NCBI GenBank assembly: GCA_023213395.1
Contig: CM041465.1
Span: 59,465,741 to 59,529,740, forward strand
Direction: 5' to 3'
Source: Cycas panzhihuaensis
Lineage: Eukaryota; Cycadophyta
Length of the DNA stretch: 64,000 bases
The notes under the pieces are model-generated. The model made no database searches. It had not been told where the DNA came from and saw only the letters and a program-made list of their open reading frames with translations. Position numbers and translations under genes: made by a program. Numbering within the stretch: position 1 is the stretch's first letter; the number at the start of each line of letters is the position of its first letter. Of this stretch, positions 33,921-45,190 are shown in pieces.

Positions 33921-35452
33921 TACAGTGGCAGATGCTCTTTTACGTCTCCATCCTAATGATAATGTTCCTAACCCAAGCCTCCATGCCATCAGCAACCCCC
34001 AACCCCTTTGGCTTGACGAACTATGTGTTGAAAATCAAGCCCAGCCAAACTATCCTAATTGGAGGGAAAAAGTTATTACCCATAAAGGTTGGTCAACCTT
34101 CAACAATCATCTCCTCTACCACAATCGTATCTTTGTCCATCCCTCCTCCTCATTCATCCCTAAAATCCTAACGGAATACCACTCGTCCCCCCTTGGCGGC
34201 CACTCTGGCTTCGATAAGACTTATCAACAGATTCGCACAGATTTCTTTTGGCCCTATATGAAGACCACCATATTCACCTTCGTATCAGAATGTGACACCT
34301 GTCAATGAAATAAAGTAGAGACCAAACCTCTCCCTGGCCTTCTTCAACCATTAAATATTCCGCAAGGTAAGTGGCAAGATATTGCCATGGACTTCATCAC
34401 GGGCCTACCCCCATCTATCGGGTTTGACTCCATTTGGGTAATCATTGATCGATTAACCAAGTACTCACACCTTCTCCCAGTGCACACCTCATATTCATCC
34501 TCCCTTCTCGCTGACTTATATGTCTAATTCATATTTTACCTCTATGGTTTTCCATCATCTATCGTTTGTGACCGAGACCCTAAATTTACTAACTCCTTTT
34601 GGCAAGAACTCTTTAAGGCTGTTGGAACCTCATTTAATATAAGCTCTGCCTACCACCCACAAACAGATGGCCAATTTAAGGTTTTAAACAAAACTTTAAA
34701 AACTTATCTATGTTGCTTCGCTTGAGAATACCAAGCTAAGTAGACCTCATGGCTTGCCCTAGCCGAGTATTGGTATAACTCCTCCCATCATTCTGCCATT
34801 GGTATGTCCCCCTTTTTGGCTCTTTATGGCTACCACCCACCTTCTCACCATACCCTAGCCACAAATTTTAGAATAGCTTCTATGCAACAAAAGCTTCAAT
34901 AAATGGATCAAATCTTGCATGCCCTTCGATAAAATCTAGCTAGTTCTTGAAATTGAATGAAGCAGCTGGTAGACCACCACTGATCTGATCAATCCTTTGA
35001 CATTGGAGATCTAGTATACCTTCACCTCCAACCTTATAAGTAACGATCACTTAAGTCCCATCAAGGTCATAAACTAAGCCCCCACTACTATGGCCCTTAT
35101 AAGATCCTGCACAAAATTGGTGAAGTTGCTTATGCCCTTGAACTCCCCCCAAACACTAATATTCATAATGTCTTCCACGTATCTTGCCTAAAGAAATACC
35201 TTGGAGCTAAAGTTACACCCCACACAACCCTTTCCATTCTCTCTAAAGAACAAACTCTTACAATTCCTCCTGATAAAATCCTTTCCAGTCGCCAACGCCG
35301 CCTCCGGAATCGTACTATTTCTGAACACTTGGTACAGTGGGTCAGCTACGATGCTGATGAAGATACTTGGGAGTCGGAAGAGTTCATCTAAAAACATCCT
35401 CATCTCTAATGCTACGAGGACTCAGTGTCTCAGAGGGGGGGACCTGTAACAT
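33921..35452 (+). pseudogene. chromo A integrase and C-terminal chromodomain
   Basis: A second frameshift near 33910 precedes 'ADALLRLHPNDN'. The H2C2 finger is 'EYHSSPLGGHSGFDKTYQQI' through 'ECDTCQ' (34168-34305). The catalytic core has '[20 protein letters not shown]' (Asp 1) and 'PSSIVCDRDPKFTNSFW' (Asp 2); at the third position 'HPQTDGQFKVLNKTL' has Lys where the invariant Glu belongs. The GPY/F-type region ('HYYGPYKILHKIGEVAYALE') and 'NVFHVSCLKKYLG' follow. A chromodomain 'VQWVSYDADEDTWESEEFI' lies near 35336-35390, which in this clade directs integration to heterochromatin. The frame runs through the polypurine tract to a stop in the LTR. Confidence 0.93.
35433..35444 (+). promoter_or_regulatory. 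chromo A polypurine tract
   Basis: GAGGGGGGGACC directly before the 3' LTR. Confidence 0.85.
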
Positions 35453-35847
35453 AACCTCACCTTTCTTTAGCAAGAGGGGACCACCAACAAGTAAGGATTA
35501 AGGGGTTTAGTAAGTTATGTGTATGAACTGCTAAGTCGTCCAATAAGATGTAAGGCCACTAGGGCCACCAATAGAGTTATGTGTATGGACCACTAAGTCA
35601 TCCAATAAGATGTAAGGCTACTAGGGCCACCAATAGAATCATTAAGGATGAAGACCCTTACTTATATATTTAAAGGGTTAAACTACTCATAATGTTATTG
35701 AGGATGATATCTTAAAAGGAGAAAGTACTTCGGTACTCATTTTGGTGATTTATTTTCTATGATCTACTTGCACATTCGTGTTATTTGGCTTTATTTTCTG
35801 CTAATTATCACTTCTATGAGCCCTAATTTATGAGAAGGAATGGTCCA
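35445..35847 (+). repeat. chromo A 3' LTR
   Basis: 403 bp partner of 29327-29729, with the same 62 bp duplication (35514-35575, 35576-35637), followed by GGCTC. Confidence 0.93.
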
Positions 35848-35987
35848 GGCTCTCCTATAGCTAGATCTTCTACATCTAGTAACACAACATCAGGCACGCA
35901 TATGTAAGATAACTTTCAAACCAATAATAGTTTTAAAAATACTAAACAGAAGTTCCATACATTAAACCCTATGACTCTAATATAATA
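35848..35987 (-). other. Element F 5' leader remnant with decayed PBS
   Basis: Begins with GGCTC, the right target duplication of chromo A. Near 35974-35987 the minus strand reads ATTATATTAGAGTC, a decayed initiator-Met primer-binding site next to the right LTR of F. Confidence 0.6.
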
Positions 35988-36123
35988 TACTAAAAATATA
36001 ATAAGAATAAATATGTGAAATAATATAACCAAAGAGATGACATAATATATGTACTATAAAACCATACAATAAAATTGATAAAAGAATTTACATTGCTCAA
36101 GGGTTTACATTAAAAAATAAGTA
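35988..36123 (-). repeat. Element F 5' LTR, truncated by chromo B
   Basis: First 136 bp align with 27231 onward; homology stops at AAATAAGTA, where the chromo B LTR starts. Confidence 0.7.
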
Positions 36124-36523
36124 TGTTAAGTAACATCCCAAGGTTAGTGTAACATGAGCATTTGACCACATGGTTTAGGTGGAGAAGGTTAATGTATATT
36201 ATTAATTCATATACTTCAGCCACATATCTCTATTAATAAGATTAAAGGCTGCATGATCCACCAATAGGATGTTAGGAAAAGGAAACCACTTTTATCTACT
36301 TAAGTTTAAGCATTTGTAAAGAGATCTCTTATGTCATAATCTTTTCTTATAAGATTGTACTTATGTACATCTCCTCTTTTGGTATCCTTTAAGCTCCCTT
36401 TCACTCTTTCTTATACTCTAAATATAATCTAAGTTATTTCAATGATAAATAAAGATTTATTAAGCTCTCTTTTCCTCTCATAATCTATTATTAGAGTGAG
36501 GATTGGTGGTTGGGTTCATATCA
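36124..36523 (+). mobile_element. 5' LTR of chromo B
   Basis: About 400 bp from TGTTAAGTAACATCCC to ...TTCATATCA, followed by AG and a primer-binding site broken by copia-2. Length and the AG-PBS arrangement match chromo A, and the leader beyond copia-2 shares segments with the chromo A leader, so this is a related + strand gypsy element. It lies inside the right LTR of element F. No 3' LTR is recognised in the window. Confidence 0.7.
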
Positions 36524-36525
36524 AG

Positions 36526-36534
36526 TGGTATCAT
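36526..36534 (+). promoter_or_regulatory. chromo B primer-binding site, split by copia-2
   Basis: TGGTATCAT here continues as AGTAAGG after copia-2 (44133 onward), giving TGGTATCATAGTAAGG, an initiator-Met site with one G-to-T change. The ATCAT within it is the copia-2 target duplication. Confidence 0.8.
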
Positions 36535-36832
36535 TGAAAAGAATGGATCTATCCTTCATCTCTATGCACTAAACACAAAGGCAAACATAGGAGCAAGAGA
36601 GACTTGAGAGAAAGAAAGTAGCTCTCAAAAAATGGGGAGGTAAGAATGAATCTCCTCCATTGAGCTTTTACTTTTATATTGAGAGAGGGAGCATTAGAAT
36701 TAGGTGAAATGAAATTACACATAATGCACATGAAATTACATTTCACTTAAGTGATCTAATTTAAAGTTCACTTAAGACCTCTTTTCGAAATAATCAACTA
36801 ATGTAATGACCTTGTGGCATTAACCCTTTTCA
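36535..36832 (-). repeat. copia-2 3' LTR
   Basis: 298 bp, TG...CA, partner at 43830-44127. Confidence 0.93.
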
Positions 36833-36844
36833 ATCTCCCCCTTA
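36833..36844 (-). promoter_or_regulatory. copia-2 polypurine tract
   Basis: ATCTCCCCCTTA on the + strand, i.e. TAAGGGGGAGAT, adjacent to the 3' LTR. Confidence 0.85.
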
Positions 36845-37301
36845 ATAGTAGAAGGTCATTTCATCCTATTTTATTCTATCCTATGAGGTCTTCATTTAAG
36901 CCTCTTACAAAGCAAACTACTATGACACTTTTGTGGGAAACCCTCATGGGGAAGAAAACCCACAAATTTTCTAATCTACTAACTTGGCTCAAGCGGCTCT
37001 TTAAATGAAGCTAGATAACCAATCAATACAATGAATTTTGTATCTAAAATCTACTGAGTCTCCATATACCATTTGGTCATCCCCCATGCCCTTTCAGGTT
37101 TTCACAGGTTCTGATTTTCCAAAATAATACAACCCTTATCCTTTCACACCCATAAGGTGTTTTTATGAATGGGATAGAGCAGAGACTTACTCTTGTCCTT
37201 CTGTGCCCACAAAGGGTTTTTACAAATGACATAGACTATGATGGTCCTATTGTCATCTCCTTCAATCAGTCAGAGATAGAGGCCCTAAGGTTGAGTTACT
37301 T
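36845..37301 (-). other. copia-2 3' untranslated region with conserved hairpin
   Basis: Counterpart of 8037-8507 in copia-1. It keeps the TTTGTGGG/CCCACAAA hairpin (36930-36966) and two copies of a CTTATCCTTTCACACCCA-like repeat (about 37136 and 37193). Confidence 0.7.
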
Positions 37302-39130
37302 TCAGAACTGTTCAAACTTCACCCTCTTTAGTGGTTTGTTAAAGATATTGGCCACTTGATCTGTTGTTGGGTAGTACTCCAGATGCATTATGTCATCATG
37401 AACTAGTTCTCTAATCATGTGGACTTTCGTACTTGTATGTTTAGTATGATCATGAAATATAGGATTTTTAGCCATCTGGATTGTAGATTGATTATCTACA
37501 TGTAAGCTAGTAGAACTTGTTTGGGTGGTATTTAATATATTCAACATTTTTCTAAGCCATATCACCTCCTTACTTATCTCAGAAGCAGCAATGTACTCAG
37601 CTTCGACAGTTGAGTCTGCAACTATCTTCTGTCGTCTAGATCTCTATGATGTTGGTGCTATTCCAAGAAATGTTACATACCCAGACGTAGATCTTTCTAT
37701 GCCTTTATCTCTGGCAAAGTCTGAGTTTGTGTATGCATAACGTTTAAATTCGGTATTGGGTTCATACAACAAACCATATTTTCTAATCGTCTTTAGGTAC
37801 CTCAACACTAGTATTACAACTTGCCAATGATTCTGCTTAGGATTTATTATGAATCTTGCATGAATGCCAATAAAGTATGTAATATTTGGCCTTGTGTTAG
37901 TAGTATAGATGAGACTACCTACAAGTTTCCTTTAGAGTATTGCATTTGCCTCCCTAATGTCACCATCAGCTGAGAGTTTAATATTAGGATCCATAGGTGT
38001 ATCCACTGGTCGAGCACCTTCCAACTAAAATTTTATCAGAAGATCATTGATATATTTTTTTTTAGAGAGAAAGATTTTTCCATTCTTTTGAGTTACTTCA
38101 ATTCCTAAGTAATATTTCATTAATCTGAGGTTAGACAATTCAAAAGTTTTAGCAAGGTCTTTCTTCAGCTGGTTGATTACCTGTTTACTATTTCCTGTTA
38201 TTAGCATGTCATCCACTAAGATTAAGAGGTAAGTAACTTTACTATTTTAGTGCTTGATGAATAATATTGCATCAGTATCTTGATAGTCACAAACCTAATA
38301 TCCAAGTTGCCTCATTCTTTCAGACAACTTGGTAAACCAAGCATGAGGGGCTTGCTTTAGGCTGTACAAGGACTTTTTGAGCCTGTAAACCTTATGCTCT
38401 TGAATGATAATCTCGTATCCTTCTAGATGAGCCATGTAAATTTCTTCTATAAGGTCCCCATTGAGAAATGCGGTCTTAATATCGAGTTGGTGGATTTTCC
38501 AACCTTATTGAATAGCCAAGGTTATAAGAGTTTTGATTGTAGGCCATTTGGTTATAGGAGCAAAGATTTCAGTGTAGTCGATGCCTTCCCTTTATGTGAA
38601 TCCTTTTGCTACCAACCTCACCTTGTATTTTTCTAGGGTGCCATCTGATCTGTACTTATTTTTGAACACCCATTTATTTTGAACTACCTTTCTTCCAAGT
38701 GGTAGATCAACAAGCTCCCATGTACTGTTCTTGATAAGAGATTGATACTCTTCATTTATGGCATTTCTCCAAGCTATATGTTTTATAGTTTTTTGGTATG
38801 TTAGGGGCTCTTCATTAAGAGCAAGGTGCAATTTTGTTGATTCAAGCTCAATAGAAAGTGATTCATACATCCTTGCTCTATGGGCACTTCTAGTACCAAT
38901 TTTTCCTACCTCATCTGGTCGCATATCCTTGTGTAGCTGGTAGGCTTCACGAAAACCCCGAGTTGGGAATGAGGTTTTCATTTCCATAGCCTCTTGGTCT
39001 TCATTTTGATCCTGAAAAGGATCATATGAAATATTTGGTATGAAGGAAGTTGACGATGCTAGAGAAGATGGGCTAGCCATAGATGTTGGAGAAGATGATC
39101 CTTCTACTATGGCTTTGCCTTTGTCAACTT
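37302..39130 (-). pseudogene. copia-2 reverse transcriptase and RNase H
   Basis: The longest clean stretch is 39080-38592: 'HIAWRNAINEEYQSLIKNST', 'WELVDLPLGRKVVQNKWVFK' and 'TLEKYKVRLVAKGFT', the N-terminal RVT_2 region, preceded by a Gag-Pol linker. Then come the catalytic 'LVDDMLITGNSKQVINQLKK' (about 38220), 'YYLGIEVTQKNGKIFLSKKK', and RNase H at 37565-37302 with 'SLHVDNQSTIQMAKN', 'HDHTKHTSTKVHMIRELV' and 'DQVANIFNKPLKRVKF'. It is highly similar to copia-1 8508-10450. RNase H ends at the same residue in both copies. Confidence 0.92.
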
Positions 39131-40320
39131 AGTTATTTAAAAATGATAGTACTGGATGTATACACATTGGCTGGAAGTCATAGCTTACATCCTCTGAGGC
39201 TCTATTATCAGATTCCAAGATTTTAAACAATTGTTCAGCATCTCCCCCCTTAAATTTTAGAATCTGGACATCAAATTCAGTAGCATCATTAAATCAGTAT
39301 GAAGGTATCTTGGAGTTAAGCTTGAGTAATTGATCTTTAGTCTCTGCAAAGATAACATCTCTAGTGATGATGATTTTACACTGTGAAGGTATGAAAACCT
39401 TGCATCCCTTTTTATCCATAGGTATCCGACAAAGATGCCTTTGATGGCTCTATCTTGGAGCTTATTTCTATGTTCCTCCAGAATATGAGCATAACAAGTA
39501 GAGCTAAAAATTATAAAGTGAGAGATAGAGGGGGTTTGTCTATACCACATTTCATGTAGAGAGGGGCCGAGCTTAGAGGGACTAATAGTGTTAATACAAT
39601 AAACAACAGTCCAGATAGCCTTAGCCTAAAGATAGATAAGGACATTCTTATATACCAGCATAGCACGGGACATATTCATGATGGTCCTGTTCATACACTT
39701 AGCAACTCCATTTTGTTGGGGTGTACCTGTAATAATGGTCTGGTGTTTGATTCCATGTTGACGTAGGTACGATTCAAACTCATTGGATGTGTACTCACCA
39801 CCATTGTCAGTCCTGAGTATTTCGATCTTGAATCTAGATTCATTTTCCATGTGGGCCTTAAAAGCTTGAAATATAGAAAAAACTTCATCTTTCTTTGTAA
39901 GAAAAGTAACCCATATTTTCTTGGTAAAATCATCAATGAAAGTAATATAGTACCACTTCTATTTGAGAGAAAGGATGGGCATAGGACCGCATATATCTAA
40001 GTGTATAAGCTACAAAGGTTGTCTAGATTTCCACTGACTATGAGGAAAGGGTTGTCTTTGAGATTTGGTAATAATACATGCTTCACATTTAAAGGGCTTA
40101 GAGGAGAGCCTAGGCAAACTAGGAAGAGTGGCTTGTAGTTCTCTTAAATGATCAATTTTGATATGGCCCATATGAGCATGCCATAGGGCCACTTGGGACA
40201 ACTTTTGAGGAGTCAGGGTTGTGATAAAAGTAGATTCATCATCAACATAGTTGGCTTCAGAGGATGGTGAGCTAGTTAGGCAAAAAAGTTTGCTATCAAG
40301 AATTCTAGTCATAACCATAT
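39131..40320 (-). pseudogene. copia-2 integrase with GAG-pre-integrase zinc domain
   Basis: 40318-40010 carries 'SQVALWHAHMGHIKIDHLRE' and 'KPFKCEACIITKSQRQPFPH', the H..H/C..C pre-integrase domain. The core has 'FKIEILRTDNGGEYTSNEFE' (second Asp) and 'QQNGVAKCMNRTIMNMSRAM', where the invariant Glu after NG-A is Lys. The C-terminal part includes 'ISHFIIFSSTCYAHILEEHR' and 'GIFVGYLWIKRDARF'. It inserts cDNA at the target. Frame changes occur near 39600 and 40000. Confidence 0.9.
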
Positions 40321-40869
40321 CATTTGAAGGAGGGTGAATGGCATAGAGAGTTTAATTATTCACAGTTACACTCAGATCAAATCCATAAGAGACAAGGGTG
40401 GACAAAGAGAGCAGATTCTGCTTTAGAGTAGGAATATATAAAACATCAACAAGTGTAAAATCTGGAAGGCTTGGGAGTTTCAGGCAAACAGTTCCAAGTC
40501 CTTTGACTGGCTGAGATGATTTGTTAGCTATGTGTACAACACCACGAACTTCAGAGTCAAAATCTTGAAAGAACTAGTGATGACAATCCATGTGTTGTGT
40601 TGCTCCAATATCCATAATCCACAATGAAGTATTTGAGGTGGCACTATTTACAACTCCAAGTGGTGAAAGCAAAAGTGAAAAAGCATAATCATAATGAGCC
40701 TCAATATACTTAGTGGATCTATCAACAACATTTGATGAAGTGGTCCCAATTCTTTAAAGGTGTGCATGAGTAAATTGCGTTACACCAAAAGCATCTTCAA
40801 AAGAAGTATTATCAACATTATGTGTACCATGCCACTGTTGATAACTTGGTAGTTTGTTGGTGGCAGTTC
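40321..40869 (-). pseudogene. copia-2 aspartic protease region
   Basis: Between the zinc knuckle and the pre-integrase domain the minus strand reads 'LWIMDIGATQHMDCHHQFF' near 40620-40560: the copia protease active site, D-I-G-A where D-S-G-A is usual. Then 'LPSLPDFTLVDVLYIPTLKQ' and 'NLLSLSTLVSYGFDLSV', the flap-side and C-terminal blocks typical of copia protease. This is the segment absent from copia-1. A Ser-to-Ile change in the active-site triplet would probably be inactivating. Confidence 0.85.
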
Positions 40870-41824
40870 TATAATTTTTAGCATAATGTCCTTTTCTATT
40901 ACACCTTTGGCACATAATTGTTTGATTTCCAATCCAAGTATTGGGCTAGTTGGATTGTCTATGATTACTGGATCTAGGTCCAGGTTTATTATTTTAGCTT
41001 TGGTCTTGAGACTATTTTTGTTGGAGTTGAGGAGCCTGTTGACTAAGAGGATGTTGTCCTTGTTGTCTACCTCTTCCTCTTCCACAAGAATTACCACCTC
41101 TATGAGATTGTTTATCTTGATTTTTGGTATAACAAAGATATTCTTCCACTTCAAAAGCTGCATCAACTAGATCTGATGTAGTGGCAAAGTTGGTATCAAA
41201 GGTCTTATCAAATTCAATGAACTTATCAGCAAGATCCTCAAAGTTTAGGGTCTTCAAAGTGTCACTAGATTGAAGACTTCCCAATAGAGTTTTATAATCT
41301 AGGATATGGAGACATGACTGAATTAAGAAAGCCCATGTAATACATTGAGTTTTAAAATCTTTATCAATAACTTACTTGATTGGATGAAGGAGATTGATTG
41401 TATCACTTACATGTCCTTTCTGTATTTTCAATTTGTTCATCTTCAGTACTAAGTGAACAAATTCTAAGTCTAATTTAGTGTCAAAGTTCTTCTTAAGAAC
41501 TTCAAGAAATTTCCATGTTGTATCATGTACAGCTTCATCAATGAGATTATGCAGAGAATAATCAGTGACAAGCAGTATCCCTGCATGGATTTTATCATCA
41601 TCAAGTTCCCATTAGTGTTTAGTTACAGCTTTAGTGGGAGTAGTTAGATCACCTCCTGCTGAAGAAACTGTGGTAGTTGTAGCTGGAACAGATGATATAG
41701 GTTGTAAGTGATCTCTCCATAGACCTTCATACTTTGTAGCATTTCTGACACCAATGAACCATATGTCCCAATTTTCTTTCCCTTTTAAAATGCAGTTTAC
41801 ATTCTGCTTGAACTGTGAAGACAC
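40870..41824 (-). pseudogene. copia-2 gag with zinc knuckle
   Basis: ATG at 41824 opens 'MSSQFKQNVNCILKGKENWD' and 'IWFIGVRNATKYEGLWRDHL'. The frame 41284-41012 carries 'LQSSDTLKTLNFEDLADKFI' and 'FEVEEYLCYTKNQDKQSHRG'. The zinc knuckle is near 40920-40870 ('CQRCNRKGHYAKN', with the last Cys changed to Tyr). Same start and order as copia-1 gag. Glutamine-rich sequence before the knuckle ('GRGRQQGQHPLSQQAPQLQQ') is typical of copia Gag. Confidence 0.88.
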
Positions 41825-43815
41825 GGTGTCTTTTTAGAAGAGAAGAAATGAATAAAGGACTATAAAAGTGATGGAAATAAATGACCAATCACTATTTACA
41901 AATGGGAAATGTAATAAAGTAGTATAGCAGAAGGAAGAAGAATTGTGAATGGTTACTCAAAGATGAAGGGAGCAACTTAGAGAAAAGTCACCAACACTTG
42001 TGACAAATATTAACCTAACGTAGCAAGAATATGAGAAGCACTATGATAAACATTAGCCACTAATACTTATGGAAAATATTAACCTGACACAGCAAGAATA
42101 TGAGAAGTACTATGATTGTGATTACATTATGGATCACTTTTTACAAATAAGTAAGTGATCAATATACAAGATTGTAGGCCAATGTAGAAGCTGACATCAT
42201 TAGGTTTATACAACTTGAAACTCAAATGCAGGATATGTAATCAACCCAATAACCTCTAACTTGTGTCCAACATATAGTTGAGGTTGTTGAAGAAATGCCT
42301 AGGCTTCTAGTAGAATTAAGTTGGCCTTCACCAGCGATACCTGCAATTGTGCTTGGTGATGAAATCCAAGTCATAACAGAACCTAAGTACTTCTAATCCT
42401 CACCCAGTTCACCAATGAGCAACTATATACCTCCTCTAAAGAGTGGTACATGTATACCCATGTCTATGACAGATATTGGATTGGGTATATTTTAATATTG
42501 TATTAAAGTTTTAGTTTTCCTGGTTGGTTATCAAGATGATCCCTGATTGAGGCACGATGGTATGGCTAACCAAACCTCACCAATATTCTAGTTTAATCTA
42601 GTCCCAACTTGAAACCCACACCTCCTTTATGGCATGGAATTCTTCCAACCAAGGTATCTCAACCTTGGTGAGTATGTAAATAGGTATAAGATGGTAGAAA
42701 ATAGTGTACGTGATGTGTTCCTTTTAGGAAGAGTGAAAAGATTATCAAATTGCATCAAACATATATTTAACTAAAAATAGAATGCTTGCTTGGAGTGCTT
42801 GCTTTGAGTGATTTTAGAGTGTTGAAATGCAATGCTAATAAGTGAGTGAGGACACCAAATATTACTTTAATCCATGTGTTTTTTTCTCACTTTTACAATA
42901 GGTTTTTAAGCCTTATAAAAAGAAGGAAGAAATTTTCTTCACTTTTTTTTTTTTTGTTAATACAAAAGAAAGTAGTCTTCACTAAATTAGCAATAACTTT
43001 CTTCCACAATGTCAAAATGGAGTGTGAGTTTTTGTGCTGCAAACTAGACTCAGAGATTCATCTTCAGGAGTGGAATCAAGTCCAAATAAGTTCTGGAAAG
43101 TTTTTAGCAGCCCCACAAAATTAGGAAATTATATTTTTCTAGAATTCTTACTAAAAATAATTATTGTTCACTAAAATAGCAATAACTTCCTCATACGACA
43201 TCCAAATTAGATTCTAATTTTTGTGATGGAAAGTAGACTTAGATCCTCATCTTTGACAATTAGAATCACTTCAATTAGAGCTCTGTAGAAGATTTTGTAG
43301 ACCTGTGAAGTTCAAAAATCAAATTGTATTTCTGCAGAATCAGCTTGCTAATATCTCATTAACACATGATACCATATGAAATTTCCATCATTTTTTATCA
43401 CCAGGATCCCAATATGTGCAAGATGAGAGTATACAATGATGGATATTTCAAATGGATTGAAATTCTTTAAGAAAAATAGGTAAAACCTCCCTTTACAATC
43501 ATTCTTCTAAATGTTAGAAAATTTTCGGCAGCATTTCCCCTTGTTAAATGGATAAAAAGAGGGGAAAGAAAACAAAGAATGAGATAGTATGAATGGCCAA
43601 CAAAGGATTAGAATCCTTGGGCCTTACAACTCCTTGTATTATGCTTCCAAACCTATAAAAGAGAAAGTAAAAGCAAATAATACAAAATATGCTATCATAA
43701 TAACTTGAAAATATTTCTAAATTCACTTTCACAATCTCTTTCACCACATGGATTGTGGGGGAGAAGGAAGTGATGGCTTAATTACAAGTGTAAGTGAGGA
43801 ATATGAAGGAAGCAA
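41825..43815 (-). other. copia-2 long 5' leader with repeated UTR module
   Basis: About 2 kb without conserved coding sequence. On the + strand three spaced copies of a degenerate module begin near 42985 (AGCAATAACTTTCTTCCAC), 43175 (AGCAATAACTTCCTCATACG) and 43345 (GCTAATATCTCATTAACAC), roughly 180-190 bp apart. An inverted pair CAACCAAGG/CAACCTTGG occurs near 42650-42680, as in copia-1. Confidence 0.7.
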
Positions 43816-43827
43816 GCTCTAATACCA
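43816..43827 (-). promoter_or_regulatory. copia-2 primer-binding site
   Basis: Minus strand TGGTATTAGAGC two bases from the 5' LTR; initiator-Met type. Confidence 0.88.
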
Positions 43828-43829
43828 TA

Positions 43830-44127
43830 TGAAAAGAGTGGATCTATCCTTCATCTCCATGCACTAAAAACAAAGGAAAGTATGGGAGCAAGAGAGACTT
43901 GAGAGAAAGAAAGTAGCTCTCACAAAATGGGGAGGTAAGAATGAATCTCCTCCATTGAGCTTTTACTTTTATATTGAAAGAGGGAGCATTAGAGTTAGAT
44001 GAAATGAAATTACACATAATGCACATGAAAGTGGATTTCACTTAAGTGGTCTAATTTAAAGTTCACTTAAGACCCTTTTTTAAAATAATCAACTAATGTA
44101 ATGACCTTATGACATTAACCCTTTTCA
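43830..44127 (-). repeat. copia-2 5' LTR
   Basis: 298 bp, TG...CA, partner of 36535-36832, followed by ATCAT. Confidence 0.93.
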
Positions 44128-45190
44128 ATCATAGTAAGGTGTAGAAATCCAATGTGAGCATTTAAAAGCTATAGAAAATGAGATTATTTTTTTCCTCTGT
44201 GATTTTTAAAATCCTTCCTTATAATTATATTTTATTTTAAATTTTATTCTATCTTTCTACTCTAAGTTAGTTAGCTGTAAGCAAGCAGTGCACTCTAAAT
44301 CATAAGTCCCACTCTCCCCTCCCTTATAATCTAAGTAGAGATCCTATGCCATGGGTCTGTAAACATCATGGGGATCTATTATTTCTTGCTAAGAACTCTT
44401 GCATATACACCACTATATGAAGTAAGGTACAAACTATACTAATACCCAGGCCTTAAATAGAATCTGGATACAAACTTATGCCTCCACATAACTAGAAGCT
44501 ACTCTACTCAAATACCCCTACATGGTTGTAAACCTTACTAACATGGTTTTTACTTTATAGGTGGTGCCCTAAGATATCATGGTAAGTTATAGTAATAATA
44601 GGAAATTTTATAGTAGGGCCTACAGAACCAAACACTCCTTTATCAAAGTCTAGTAGGTTCCCCTATCACTTGTATAGCATTTATTATATAAATATTTTAT
44701 ACAAAGATCCTAAGTCTATTATACTTCTATTAATATAATTGAGAACTAATATAATTTTTTTATTATGACTTATTACCAAATTTAAATTAATAAAAGCACT
44801 TTATTAAAATACCATTACATTTAGTAAAGTGATCATATAAAAAGTAGTAAGACTATAAAATCAGAGCACTCATTATATTTCTATAAATATATGCAATTCA
44901 ACTCTTAAAATCTTTTCATGCAGTCAACATCTAGAAACATAATCTTGTCTAAACCCTCAACATCATCTACATCATGTTCCATCTACATTAGAGTCAATAT
45001 CCACTTTACTTAAGTCTAGTCCATACCAGCATCAATATTTAGTCTAGTTGAATTTAATTCATTAGCTAGTTTGCTTTAAAAAAAAAGTCATAACTTTGTT
45101 AATACTTCTCATATTTAGATGAAACCTACATTATTGGAATCATCACAAAAAAAAGGTCCATGACCTAAAATATAACTATAAAAATTTATA
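44128..45190 (+). other. chromo B leader, first segment
   Basis: Continues the chromo B primer-binding site after copia-2. TATAGTAGGGCCTACAGAAC near 44610 resembles TATTGGCAGGCCTATAAGAC (30211) of the chromo A leader. A UTR-module-like stretch (GTCATAACTTTGTTAATACT) is near 45087. It ends in the LINE target site (45175-45190). No coding sequence. Confidence 0.6.
45175..45190. repeat. LINE target-site duplication, left copy
   Basis: ACTATAAAAATTTATA, repeated exactly at 51498-51513. Confidence 0.95.

Larger units (their letters stand above)
29327..35847 (+). mobile_element. chromo A: structurally complete Ty3/gypsy chromovirus
   Basis: 6521 bp, two 403 bp LTRs (29327-29729, 35445-35847), perfect 5 bp target duplication GGCTC (29322-29326 and 35848-35852), PBS, PPT, and a single gag-pol frame ending in a chromodomain. 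It sits inside element F. By hand count the LTRs differ at about 31 of 403 positions, all but one of them transitions. The polyprotein has two frameshifts and many stops, so it is inactive, but it is the best preserved gypsy copy here. Confidence 0.95.
27231..36123 (-). mobile_element. Element F: old non-autonomous LTR element, hosts chromo A, cut by chromo B
   Basis: The left LTR (27231-27544) and the start of the right LTR (35988-36123) align: TGTTAAAAATATAATAAAG against TACTAAAAATATAATAAGA, then shared AACCAAAGAGAT and AAAACCAT. A degraded PBS beside the right copy and a CTTCCCTATA tract after the left copy place it on the minus strand. The right LTR is interrupted at 36124 by the LTR of chromo B. 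Internal DNA is 27545-29326 plus 35853-35987 once chromo A is taken out. No pol domain is recognised, so it was probably non-autonomous. Confidence 0.7.
36535..44127 (-). mobile_element. copia-2: Ty1/copia element nested in the chromo B PBS
   Basis: 7593 bp with 298 bp LTRs (36535-36832, 43830-44127), a perfect target duplication ATCAT (36530-36534, 44128-44132), PPT, PBS, and gag, PR, IN, RT and RH on the minus strand. By hand I count about 21 LTR differences. It is a sister of copia-1, retaining the protease that copia-1 lacks. Stops and frame changes make it inactive. Confidence 0.95.

Noticed and set aside
36124-36523. Calling chromo B the same family copy as chromo A from its LTR
   Set aside because: Lengths agree, but I could not align the LTRs convincingly; relatedness rests on the leader segments only.
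40886-41170. 94-codon plus-strand frame
   Set aside because: Antisense shadow of the copia-2 gag Gln-rich and zinc-knuckle region.
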